Positions 33,784 to 41,910 of a stretch of DNA of 41,910 nucleotides are shown piece after piece; positions within the stretch are counted from its first letter, which is position 1; each line of letters opens with the position of its first letter. The position numbers were made by a program, and so were the translations under genes. The stretch is from CANHBY01 sp046342195 (GTDB taxonomy: Bacteria; Pseudomonadota; Gammaproteobacteria; Burkholderiales; Burkholderiaceae_C): NCBI GenBank assembly GCA_046342195.1, contig JBKDQE010000068.1, positions 1-41,910 on the forward strand, in the 5' to 3' direction. The notes beneath the pieces are model-generated. The model saw nothing but the letters and a program-made list of their open reading frames with translations, had not been told where the DNA came from and made no database searches.

Positions 33784-36525
33784 CTATGTGGTTGCTACTA
33801 TGGTGCCGCCCATCATGGCGTGTGTCAGCCGCACAACACGATTCAATTGATCTGCCACAGCTTGCGGATCACCTTGAAGTGACACAGTGTCCATCAAAGC
33901 GGGGGCGAAGAATTCCGGTATTGTGCGGTTAATCGCTTTGAAAACCTGCGCTTTACCATTCAATGTGATCTGCATGTTCACTTGCCCGTCAACCACCCTA
34001 AACTCTGGGTTACCTTCGGCGATGAGGCCATTGGTGAGCGCGGGAATGGCACTCTTTGAAAAGAACAAATCTTTCAAATCGACCTGAGGGACTTGGCCTC
34101 CATTTGACTGCGACAAGAGCGTCATGTTGTGACTCTGTTTTGTTGAGTCTATGCGGGGCACACGCCAATTTGCAAAGCCTCGGATGAGCTTGTCATTGAC
34201 CAAGAGGCCGAATAGAACGCCATTGTTTTCATAGCCTCTGGCCCCTACAATCTGCTTTACTTCATCTTGGTATTTTCGAACCAGCGGCCTCACGGCACGT
34301 AGCTCAGCAGCCATGGAAGAAGGATCTACACCTGCAGAGGCCATGGCACCGTATAAGATTACTTTTTGCATCGTCTCGAACTGCCAGCCCTTGATATCTC
34401 CTTGGTTTTTCATGGCAGTGTAAAGCGATTTCAGCGAATGCAACATGGGGCCCGTCGTTCCCTCGGGCGCCATCAGATCGGGGATGGAGGTCATCTCAAA
34501 ACCATCCCGGTTGATTTTTTTAGGGTCGCCTTGGATGTGATGAGACGGCGCAACCTCCCGTAAATACATAACCAGAGACCGCCTGAATTTTTGATAATTG
34601 GGGTCGGTTTTCTGGCTGGGGTTTGGCTGAAACGCATTGTCTACCAATTTTTCAGCGTGAGCGACGGCGGCTGGCCCAAGATGGGTTGCTGACTGGGTGC
34701 TGATATCCAGATTATCTATAATCATTTGATCATAGATTTTCAGATTGAGATCCACACCTGAGCCATACAAAGTATTCAGTATTTTGATACGATCAGTTAT
34801 GTTCTTGATATCAGACGACATTTCAGGATACTTTTGACCCAGAAGGTTCCAGGTTTTTTCGTTCCAGAGGTTGTCTTTCAGAAAACGATAAGACAATTCT
34901 GCGTCTGACAACTGTGCCTCGTTGTTTTGATAAAACCTCGCCACATCGTCTCGGGCGCGACGATAGGAGTCTGCCAAGGTGTAGCCCTGGAGCTCGTGAT
35001 GAGCAGCATAGACACTCAACATTGTACCAGGCACCAGAGTCATGGTATTTTGATCCAGTGTCTTGCCAAAGCCCAGATTATCGAGTGAAGTCAGGGTATC
35101 GAGGAAAAATATCTGGCTTAGGGGGTTGGTGTATTTTTTGGAAAAACTATCCAAGTCGCTCAAAAGTTGCCGTTCTTGGCTTTGCACCTTGCCTAAATGC
35201 GAAACAACTTGCGTTGAATAAGATTGCATTTGAGGCGAGAAATGACTCTTGTCCGGCATATCGTGAATGGCCTTGGCAAACATGGTTGGCGTTTCCTCGG
35301 TGCCAATAGTCACCTGAGGTATTCGCCCCAAAGCATTGAAAAATCCAACTCCAACTCCGTTTTTGCGTGGGTAGCGGTTAGTCTGGGGATTTAGCCTGCC
35401 ACGGTCGCCGCTTGATTCGTAGCTTTTCATTCCCTCCAGATATACATTGCCCAATATCTCTTTCTGGCTACTCAGCAGGCGTTGGGTGAGTACCTGCTTT
35501 TTACTGATAGCCAACTCATTTTTTTTAAATGAACTGGCTGTTCCGGAAGTTGCATTGGGGTTTAAGTTTCTGACAATGGGATCCCGCATTGTGGCTACGC
35601 TAAAGATAAAACCATCAATCCACGCATACGGCGAAGATCCAGAATGGGTAAAACCTTTTGCCAGCATGGGCATCAGCTGATCTGACAAATAACGGTCGGA
35701 ATCAAAGCGATTGCCTGTCACATAAGGCGACGCCAGTTTGCCCGACTGTATTTCGGCTGCAATAATTGGCACATATGGGTTTTGCTTCAAGACCTCAAAA
35801 AGGTAGCCGTCGGCAGCTTTGCGCAATTCGGGCGGCAGGTTTGCTATTGCTGTATTGAAGGCCGTTCGAGAAATGGGAGGTACTTTGACGCCGTTGTTGA
35901 GGGTGTAGGTGGTTCCGGAGGCATCTTTAGAAAAAGTGGCGCCTTCGATCAAATCAACGGGTTGTCGATTACGTACCTGGGATCCAAAATCTATAGCCGT
36001 GTTCTTGGCAGAATCTATAGCCGTGCTATAGAACTGGCGGGTCTTGAAAGAGACTATTTTTGATAATTTATTTCCATTGGTTATCAAAAAATTAACAGCA
36101 GGATTATTATTTTTTGGGATTGAAGGCGGGATTGTGGCTGGTTTTTTTGAATTAGTTGGGCTGGCTTTTTTCTGGAAATTTTTATTGTCAATTGGGTAGA
36201 ATTTTTTTATAGATCCATTTTTTATCTCATTGCTTATCCATTGGATGATTTTTTTTCTGTCATTGTTGCTTATGTATTCATTGCTATTTTCTTTTATTAT
36301 ATTGATCGCAAGAGATTCTGGTATTTTATGAGTGGCGCTGGGTGTTTGTATGCCAAGTTTTCCGCTTTTTGACTTAACGAGCCGAACTTGGCCACGAACT
36401 TGGCCAGTTTGTGAGTTTTTTTCAGAAGGCAAATAGAAACCAAGATAACCACCAACCTGATTGACCTGAATTTCAGAATTATTCTGAGATTTTTGTAATG
36501 TTGGATTGTTTATTTTTAAAGACAT
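33784..36525 (-). CDS. Large unknown protein next to T4SS, candidate effector
   Basis: I do not recognise this 913-residue protein. It has no signal peptide or membrane segment and is mostly polar. The first 155 residues are Lys/Asn/Ser-rich and encoded by AT-rich DNA, including SKSGKLGIQTPSATHKIPES and the linker KKASPTNSKKPATIPPSIPK. The rest is encoded by more GC-rich DNA and looks like a long helical fold (RAFNTAIANLPPELRKAADGYLF, YTLADSYRRARDDVARFYQ, MLHSLKSLYTAMKNQGDIKGW). The last 90 residues contain short strands (FRVVDGQVNMQITLNGKAQVF). No nuclease, protease, lipase or muramidase motif was seen, nor a Xanthomonas XVIPCD-type tail. Location convergent to virB11 and cytoplasmic character make it a candidate secreted substrate. 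No immunity-like gene flanks it. Confidence 0.85.
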   Translation of the reverse strand: MSLKINNPTLQKSQNNSEIQVNQVGGYLGFYLPSEKNSQTGQVRGQVRLVKSKSGKLGIQTPSATHKIPESLAINIIKENSNEYISNNDRKKIIQWISNEIKNGSIKKFYPIDNKNFQKKASPTNSKKPATIPPSIPKNNNPAVNFLITNGNKLSKIVSFKTRQFYSTAIDSAKNTAIDFGSQVRNRQPVDLIEGATFSKDASGTTYTLNNGVKVPPISRTAFNTAIANLPPELRKAADGYLFEVLKQNPYVPIIAAEIQSGKLASPYVTGNRFDSDRYLSDQLMPMLAKGFTHSGSSPYAWIDGFIFSVATMRDPIVRNLNPNATSGTASSFKKNELAISKKQVLTQRLLSSQKEILGNVYLEGMKSYESSGDRGRLNPQTNRYPRKNGVGVGFFNALGRIPQVTIGTEETPTMFAKAIHDMPDKSHFSPQMQSYSTQVVSHLGKVQSQERQLLSDLDSFSKKYTNPLSQIFFLDTLTSLDNLGFGKTLDQNTMTLVPGTMLSVYAAHHELQGYTLADSYRRARDDVARFYQNNEAQLSDAELSYRFLKDNLWNEKTWNLLGQKYPEMSSDIKNITDRIKILNTLYGSGVDLNLKIYDQMIIDNLDISTQSATHLGPAAVAHAEKLVDNAFQPNPSQKTDPNYQKFRRSLVMYLREVAPSHHIQGDPKKINRDGFEMTSIPDLMAPEGTTGPMLHSLKSLYTAMKNQGDIKGWQFETMQKVILYGAMASAGVDPSSMAAELRAVRPLVRKYQDEVKQIVGARGYENNGVLFGLLVNDKLIRGFANWRVPRIDSTKQSHNMTLLSQSNGGQVPQVDLKDLFFSKSAIPALTNGLIAEGNPEFRVVDGQVNMQITLNGKAQVFKAINRTIPEFFAPALMDTVSLQGDPQAVADQLNRVVRLTHAMMGGTIVATT

Positions 36526-36780
36526 GTTGCAACAACTCTGACGTCAAAACTAAGGACCCCAAATGCACCGTCAAATGAGCCAAAGCCAAAGTGAGTGGGG
36601 ATGAACAAGGTGTTCTGAGAGCTTACCCGGCTTGGGGGGAAAGATGCAACACTTGAGCCCCCTCAAGCTGGGGGATGAGGTTTTTTCCGTGCATGAATCC
36701 GTCTTGAGGGTTGCATGCCATGAACTTGCTGCTCATTGGCCTGGCGCTTGGCCCCGCCCGGATAGGTCATAAAATGCCCC

Positions 36781-39700
36781 ATGGCATTCATTCATCTGCG
36801 CACCCACACTGAGTTTTCTGTTCTTGACGGCACTTTGAGAGTTGACGAGGCGGTTCATGCAGCAGCCTCTGATGGCCAAGTGGCCTTGGCTATCACTGAC
36901 CTCGGCAATCTTTTTGGGGCTGTCAAGTTATATTCCCAGGCTCGCAAAAAAGGCGTCAAGCCCCTGATTGGCGCTGATGTCTGGCTTCATTCTGAGGTAA
37001 CGGAGCGGCCTTTAGGCCGGCTTTTGCTTCTGGTGCAAAACAAACAGGGTTACTTGAACCTGTGCGAACTGCTTTCCAAGGCATGGCTCAGCAATGTTCA
37101 AAACGAACGCCCTTGCTTGCGATGGGAGTGGCTTGAGGCCCATGGTGAGGGTCTGATTGCCTTGTCTGGAGCTGAAATGGGAGCCATAGGGCAGGCCCTG
37201 CTGGCTCAGGACACTGAACATGCCAAAGCCTTGGCGTGTCGGTTGGCATTGAGTTTTCCTGACCGCTTTTACATTGAAATTCAACGCGCCGGCTTGGCTG
37301 GTCAGGCGCTGTATGTGTCTGCAGTGCTTCCTTTGGCTGCTGAGTTGGGTTTGCCCGTGGTGGCCACGCACCCGGTTCAGTTTTTAACCCCCGAAGATTT
37401 TGATGCTCATGAAGCGCGTGTGTGCGTGGCGGAGGGGGACACCTTGGCCAATCCCAGGCGCATCAAGCGGTTCACGCGGGAGCAATATTTCAAGACCCAA
37501 GCCGAGATGGAGGAGCTTTTCGCCGATGTTCCTGGCGCCTTGGTTCATACGATTGAAATTGCCAAACGTTGCAGCCTCACGCTGGTGCTCGGGCAGCCCC
37601 GCTTGCCTGATTTTCCAACGCCGCTCATGAATGGCGCTCCCATGCCCATGGAGGAGTATTTCCGCCTGGCCTCCCACGAGGGTTTGTCAGAACGGTTGGA
37701 GCATCTCTTTCCTGATGTTGATCAGCGATCTCAGCAAACCCCGCGCTACCTGGAGCGGCTCGACTTCGAAATTGCCACGATCCTCAAAATGGGGTTTCCC
37801 GGCTATTTTTTGATAGTCTCTGATTTTATCAACTGGGCCAAGAAGCATGCTTGCCCTGTAGGGCCGGGCCGTGGATCGGGTGCCGGCTCTTTGGTGGCTT
37901 ATGCGCTCAAAATTACCGACCTGGACCCTCTACGCTACAACCTTTTGTTTGAGCGGTTTTTGAACCCGGAGCGGGTGTCCATGCCCGACTTCGATATTGA
38001 CTTCTGCCAAGCCAATCGGGACCGAGTGATTGATTATGTCAAGGAAAAATATGGGCGTGAGGCGGTCAGTCAGATTGTGACCTTTGGCACCATGGCAGCC
38101 AAAGCGGCATTGCGTGATGTCGGTCGGGTCTTGGGCATGAGCTATGGGCATGTGGATGGCGTTGCCAAGCTCATTCCATCACCACCGGGCAAGACCGTGA
38201 CATTGCGTCGCCCCCCGGCCAACCCGGATCACTCGGTTATTTATGCTCGCAAAGAATCGCCTGAGCTTGAATTGCGTGAAAAAAATGAAGAGGAAGTGGC
38301 TGAACTCCTTGCCTTGGCTGAACGTGTCGAGGGGGTGGTGCGTAACGTGGGCATGCACGCCGGCGGAGTATTGATTGCCCCAGGCAAAATCACCGATTTT
38401 TGTCCCTTGTACATGCAGCCCGGCAGCGACAGCGCTGTGAGCCAATATGACAAGGATGACGTCGAGGCGATTGGTCTGGTGAAGTTTGACTTTTTAGGCC
38501 TCGCCACCTTGACCATTCTGGAATTGGCTCGAGAGTTTATTCAGCAGCGCCACAAAGACCAAAGCGGGTTCAATTTCGAGAAAGTTCCACTGGATGACGC
38601 CGCTACTTACCGCCTGATGAGCGAAGGCAAGACTGTTGCCGTGTTTCAGCTCGAAAGTACGGGCATGCAGCGCATGCTGCGCGATGCCAAGCCGAGTGTT
38701 TTTGAGGACATCATTGCGCTTGTGGCGCTTTACCGGCCAGGGCCGATGGACCTCATTCCAAGTTTTTGTGCCCGCAAGCATGGGCGTGAAGAAGTGGAGT
38801 ATCCGCATCCGCTCATGCGCGAAGTGCTTGAAGAAACCTACGGCATCATGGTCTATCAGGAGCAGGTGATGCAAGTGGCCCAGCGCCTCGGAGGGTATTC
38901 CCTCGGGGGTGCAGATTTGCTGCGTCGGGCGATGGGCAAGAAAAAGCTTGAGGAGATGATGAAACATCGGGCTTTGTTTGCAGAAGGAGCCGCCAAAAAC
39001 GGCATTTCTGAGCCCAAGGCGCATGAAATTTTTGACCTGATGGAGAAATTTGCCGGTTACGGCTTCAACAAGTCCCATGCGGCGGCTTATGCATTATTAG
39101 CCTACCATACGGGGTGGCTCAAGGTACATTACTTGGCTGAGTTTGCCGCCGCCAACATGAGTGTGGCCATTGATGACACCGACAAATTAAAAATATTTCA
39201 TGACGATGCTGTGGCTTTGGGGATGGAATTTGAGCCACCCCATGTGAACCGAAGCAACTACCGGTTTGAGCCCCTTTCTGACAAAGTGGTCTCGTATGGG
39301 TTGGGGGCCATCAAGGGAACAGGTTTGAGCGCCATCGAGGCCATTCTTGAAGCAAGGCGCACAGGTGGCAAATTTAAAAGCCTCTTTGATTTCTGTGCCC
39401 GGGTTGATCGTAGCCGTATCAACAAGCGCACAATGGAGGCACTGATCAAAGCCGGAGCCTTTGATGGTTTGCACCCTGAGCGATCACAAATGTTGGCCAG
39501 TATTCCATTGGCTTTTGAATTTGCAGGCTCCCAGCTTGTCCATATTCAACAGTCTGGTTTATTTGATTTTGACGATTCTCACGCCAGTTCTACCCAAGAG
39601 CCGCCCCTGGTGGCCGCTGACCCCTGGAGTATCAAAGAAAGGCTCATGTTTGAAAAAGCAGCCTTGGGGTTTTACCTTTCGGGTCATTTGTTTGATCAAA

Positions 39701-40284
39701 ATGCGCAAGAGGTTCGTCAGTTCGCCAAGGTCAAAATTGCCGACCTTACAGACAGCCGAGAACTCCAGATCTTGGCTGGCATTGTGGGGCATTTGCGGGT
39801 GATCAACGGACAAAGGGGGCGGGTCGCGATTTTCAATCTTGATGATCGTAGCGATGCCATTGAAGCGGTGGTCAGCGAAGATTTACTTCAGGCTCACAAG
39901 GAGCACCTGAAAGATGATGAACTGCTGATTGTTCAGGGTAAGGTGCAGCCTGACCGTTTTGCAGGCGGCTTGAGGTTAAATGTGACGGCCCTTTGGGACT
40001 TGGCCTCGGCCCGTTGCCATTTCGGGAAATTTTTGTGGCTCCCTGTGAGAGGCTCTGATTTCCCTGTTGCAGAGTTGATCAAAGAGTTTTTGATGCCCGC
40101 AGGAGGGCAGGGTGAAATTGGAGAGTTTTCGAAAGGTCTGCGTTTGCGCTTGTTGATTCAGCGTGAAACTGCCAGCGCCGAACTGGACCTTGGTGAGAAA
40201 GGGTGCATCTACCCCAGCGAGGCAGCGCTGTTGCGCTGCGCCCAACTGACAGAGGGTCAGGCAAAGGTGGTTTACTCAGAGTAG
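36781..40284 (+). CDS. dnaE: DNA polymerase III alpha subunit
   Basis: DnaE is the replicative polymerase of the chromosome. The 1,167-residue protein starts with the PHP domain (FIHLRTHTEFSVLDGTLRVDE). In the palm, VGPGRGSGAGSLVAYAL precedes MPDFDIDF at residues 401-408. The aspartates of that motif correspond to the E. coli catalytic Asp401 and Asp403. The third catalytic Asp lies in LVKFDFLGLATLT. The fingers carry FQLESTGMQRMLRD and YRPGPMDLIPSF. The C-terminal part has a helix-hairpin-helix (GTGLSAIEAILEAR) and an OB-fold (LAGIVGHLRVINGQRGRVAIF). A beta-clamp binding motif may lie near QSGLFDF. Length and motifs are standard for DnaE1. Composition returns to chromosome-like here, marking the right edge of the island. 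Confidence 0.97.
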   Translation: MAFIHLRTHTEFSVLDGTLRVDEAVHAAASDGQVALAITDLGNLFGAVKLYSQARKKGVKPLIGADVWLHSEVTERPLGRLLLLVQNKQGYLNLCELLSKAWLSNVQNERPCLRWEWLEAHGEGLIALSGAEMGAIGQALLAQDTEHAKALACRLALSFPDRFYIEIQRAGLAGQALYVSAVLPLAAELGLPVVATHPVQFLTPEDFDAHEARVCVAEGDTLANPRRIKRFTREQYFKTQAEMEELFADVPGALVHTIEIAKRCSLTLVLGQPRLPDFPTPLMNGAPMPMEEYFRLASHEGLSERLEHLFPDVDQRSQQTPRYLERLDFEIATILKMGFPGYFLIVSDFINWAKKHACPVGPGRGSGAGSLVAYALKITDLDPLRYNLLFERFLNPERVSMPDFDIDFCQANRDRVIDYVKEKYGREAVSQIVTFGTMAAKAALRDVGRVLGMSYGHVDGVAKLIPSPPGKTVTLRRPPANPDHSVIYARKESPELELREKNEEEVAELLALAERVEGVVRNVGMHAGGVLIAPGKITDFCPLYMQPGSDSAVSQYDKDDVEAIGLVKFDFLGLATLTILELAREFIQQRHKDQSGFNFEKVPLDDAATYRLMSEGKTVAVFQLESTGMQRMLRDAKPSVFEDIIALVALYRPGPMDLIPSFCARKHGREEVEYPHPLMREVLEETYGIMVYQEQVMQVAQRLGGYSLGGADLLRRAMGKKKLEEMMKHRALFAEGAAKNGISEPKAHEIFDLMEKFAGYGFNKSHAAAYALLAYHTGWLKVHYLAEFAAANMSVAIDDTDKLKIFHDDAVALGMEFEPPHVNRSNYRFEPLSDKVVSYGLGAIKGTGLSAIEAILEARRTGGKFKSLFDFCARVDRSRINKRTMEALIKAGAFDGLHPERSQMLASIPLAFEFAGSQLVHIQQSGLFDFDDSHASSTQEPPLVAADPWSIKERLMFEKAALGFYLSGHLFDQNAQEVRQFAKVKIADLTDSRELQILAGIVGHLRVINGQRGRVAIFNLDDRSDAIEAVVSEDLLQAHKEHLKDDELLIVQGKVQPDRFAGGLRLNVTALWDLASARCHFGKFLWLPVRGSDFPVAELIKEFLMPAGGQGEIGEFSKGLRLRLLIQRETASAELDLGEKGCIYPSEAALLRCAQLTEGQAKVVYSE

Positions 40285-40522
40285 CATCACGAAAAAAACC
40301 GAATGATGAGATCTCTGTCGCATGAGGGCTCGTCATCAGAGGTCATCATCGGTTGCCATCAGATCATGATGCCGATACTCTGTGAGGTCTCATATTCGCT
40401 GAGGCTTCTTCAGTGGGCATGAATCAGGTCAAAAGGGGGCTTCATGAGGCATCATCCAGGGCAGAGTTTTCTGTTGAATACCATGGGGGCCTCCTCGCTT
40501 TTTTGCTTCGCTGGCGTTAATC

Positions 40523-41722
40523 ATGTTGGCACCTGAAATCAACACAGGTTTGATTTTGACCGGAGGTGGTGCCCGCGCCGCCTATCAGGTTGGGGTTCTC
40601 AAGGCGATTTCTCGTCTACGTCGAGAATTTCAGGGTCGAGGCCCCAGCCCTTTTCAGGTGATTACCGGAACCTCTGCAGGGGCTATCAATGCCACTTTGC
40701 TGGCGTGTCGCGCGGATGAATTTGATCTGGCTGTTGCGGGCCTTGTAAGACACTGGAAACACATTCATACCGAACAGATATACCGTTCTGACTCCATTGG
40801 AATTCTACGAACAGGGGCCAGTTGGCTGACAATGATGTCAATTGGCTGGATGATCTCGCGCTGGCGTCGAGTGGCACCTCGTTCTTTATTGGACAATGCC
40901 CCTTTGCGCGGTTTGCTGGCTGAAATGATTCCGTTGGATCGCCTTCAGGAGGTCATGGATCAGGGGCATTTAAAAGCCCTCGCCATTTCTGCTTCGAGCT
41001 ATGGGTCCGGTTTCCATGTCACGTTTTACGATGCGGTCTCAGACGTTGCACCATGGTCGCGATCTCAACGCCTTGCCATTAAAGATCGCATCACCATTGA
41101 ACATCTGATGGCTTCGTCTGCGATTCCTTTTGTGTTTCCTGCTATTTCTCTCTCTGTAGGCGCTCGCTTGGAGTATTTTGGTGATGGTTCCATGCGCCAG
41201 TCTGCCCCCATTTCCCCGGCCGTTCACCTTGGTGCTCAGCGTATTTTGGTCATCGGTGCCGGACGCATGCACGAGCCTCCATCTCCTCCGGAGGGGCGGG
41301 CAGGAAGTGGCGAATATCCTACCGTCGCCCAAATTGCCGGCCATGCCATGTCGAGTATCTTTTTGGATACTCTGGCCGTGGATGTCGAGCGCTTGCAGAG
41401 AATCAATAAAACTTTATCGCTGCTTCCCAAAGAAGCCCTGAGCCAAACAAGCCTGAGGCCAATTGACATTCTTGTGATTGCTCCATCCATGCGTCTTGAT
41501 GACATCGCCGCCCGGCATTTGGCCAGTTTGCCGCGTACGGTCAGGGCCTTGTTGGGGGGAGTTGGGGTTTCAGGGCAGGGGCGCGAAGCTCGTGGTGCAG
41601 CTTTGGCCAGTTACCTACTCTTTGAGGCTCCTTTTACACAAGAGCTGATGAGTCTTGGTGAGTCTGATACGCTGGCACGTCGAGAAGAAATCAATGGTTT
41701 CTTTGGTTGGAAGAGGCCCTAG
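40523..41722 (+). CDS. Patatin-like phospholipase
   Basis: This 399-residue protein is a patatin-family serine hydrolase that would cleave membrane phospholipids or lysophospholipids. The oxyanion loop GGGARAAYQVGVLKA starts at residue 14. The nucleophile elbow GTSAG (residues 49-53) carries Ser51, and the catalytic Asp is in YFGDGSMRQ near residue 220. No signal peptide is visible, so it is probably cytoplasmic or peripheral to the membrane. The C-terminal YLLFEAPFTQELMSLGESDTLARREEINGFF is typical of the proteobacterial family. It follows dnaE by 238 bases, and the Cas3-like gene starts 8 bases after its stop, which suggests cotranscription. Confidence 0.93.
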   Translation: MLAPEINTGLILTGGGARAAYQVGVLKAISRLRREFQGRGPSPFQVITGTSAGAINATLLACRADEFDLAVAGLVRHWKHIHTEQIYRSDSIGILRTGASWLTMMSIGWMISRWRRVAPRSLLDNAPLRGLLAEMIPLDRLQEVMDQGHLKALAISASSYGSGFHVTFYDAVSDVAPWSRSQRLAIKDRITIEHLMASSAIPFVFPAISLSVGARLEYFGDGSMRQSAPISPAVHLGAQRILVIGAGRMHEPPSPPEGRAGSGEYPTVAQIAGHAMSSIFLDTLAVDVERLQRINKTLSLLPKEALSQTSLRPIDILVIAPSMRLDDIAARHLASLPRTVRALLGGVGVSGQGREARGAALASYLLFEAPFTQELMSLGESDTLARREEINGFFGWKRP

Positions 41723-41729
41723 TTTGACT

Positions 41730-41910
41730 GTGTCAAATCTCCTCAGCAACACACTTTCTGGCAGCGTGGACACCACGACCCGAGATATCCTGCGGCGTCA
41801 CGACGAATCGGGTTGGCCCGGCACCGAGTTGATTCAATTGATGGCTGACTTGGCGGGCCTCATGCATGACCTCGGTAAAGCATGTCAGGCTTTTCAGGAT
41901 CGATTGGCTG
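41730..41910 (+). CDS. Cas3-like HD-domain protein, N-terminal part only
   Basis: The first 60 codons of a gene cut by the window end. Translation from GTG 41730 gives SNLLSNTLSGSVDTTTRDIL, then RRHDESGWPGTELIQLMADL and AGLMHDLGKACQAFQDRLA. The HD-type metal motif HDLGKA with following FQ.RL is characteristic of Cas3 HD nucleases. The stretch with TTTRDILR, then W and E, before AGLMHD resembles type I-F Cas3 just downstream of its Cas2 domain. A TTG at 41724 is an alternative start. No Cas2 domain precedes it, since the patatin gene ends 8 bases upstream. A helicase domain should follow outside the window if this is Cas3; a separate HD hydrolase remains possible. Confidence 0.6.
   Translation, partial: MSNLLSNTLSGSVDTTTRDILRRHDESGWPGTELIQLMADLAGLMHDLGKACQAFQDRLA

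Noticed and set aside
33784..34100. C-terminal XVIPCD-type secretion domain in the 913-residue protein
   Set aside because: The last 100 residues do not show the conserved blocks or Gln-rich tail of that domain, so the effector call rests on context only.
40285..40522. Repeated GATGA/CATCAT triplets between dnaE and the patatin gene considered as a regulatory RNA
   Set aside because: Only imperfect short pairings are visible, with no terminator or promoter that would define an RNA.

Overview
The window looks like a piece of a betaproteobacterial chromosome, most likely Burkholderiales. I infer this from the protein style of the housekeeping genes: a long type 2 PyrF, a fused indolepyruvate:ferredoxin oxidoreductase of about 1,200 residues, LpxC, MurB, DnaE and a type IV pilin with a sigma54-type promoter. 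I ran no database search. Most of the sequence is moderately GC-rich. A block from about 20 to 33.7 kb is clearly AT-rich and carries a type IV secretion system (T4SS), which suggests horizontal acquisition.

Layout, left arm (1-18.9 kb). The 5' end of a type IV pilin gene lies on the minus strand with a -24/-12 promoter and candidate PilR sites. Then come purB-pyrF (minus, ATGA overlap), a glutathione S-transferase, the giant indolepyruvate oxidoreductase and a UPF0149-like protein. A minus-strand surface-glycan cluster follows: a GT9 heptosyltransferase-like enzyme, a GT4 glycosyltransferase, a divergent Gmd paralogue, a canonical Gmd and a DUF5672 protein. After it, on the plus strand, are an Na+/H+ antiporter-like protein, lpxC, murB, an AAA ATPase and a 5'-nucleotidase.

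Layout, T4SS island (about 18.9-36.5 kb). It opens with about 1.2 kb of gene-poor DNA holding two small inverted-repeat elements. The genes then run virB5-like, virB6, a 543-residue PQ-repeat protein of unknown function, virB1, virB2, virB3, virB4, virB7, virB8, virB9, virB10 and virB11. VirB7 is a lipoprotein whose C-terminal part looks like a secretin N0 domain, as in the bacteria-killing Xanthomonas-type T4SS. Two near-identical 132-bp MITEs in opposite orientation bracket virB6 to virB8. Convergent to virB11 is a 913-residue protein of unknown function with an AT-rich, Lys/Asn-rich N-terminus and a more GC-rich body; it is the best candidate for a secreted effector. No VirD4 coupling protein, relaxase or integrase is visible, so a protein-secreting or contact-dependent role is as plausible as conjugation.

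Layout, right arm (36.8-41.9 kb). dnaE (DNA polymerase III alpha) and a patatin-like phospholipase are followed by the first 60 codons of a gene with a Cas3-type HD motif, cut by the window end. Its start resembles type I-F Cas3 just after the Cas2 domain, but no Cas2 domain is encoded upstream.

The most interesting material is the T4SS island: its rotated gene order, the PQ-repeat protein inside the operon, the mosaic 913-residue protein and the inverted MITE pair.
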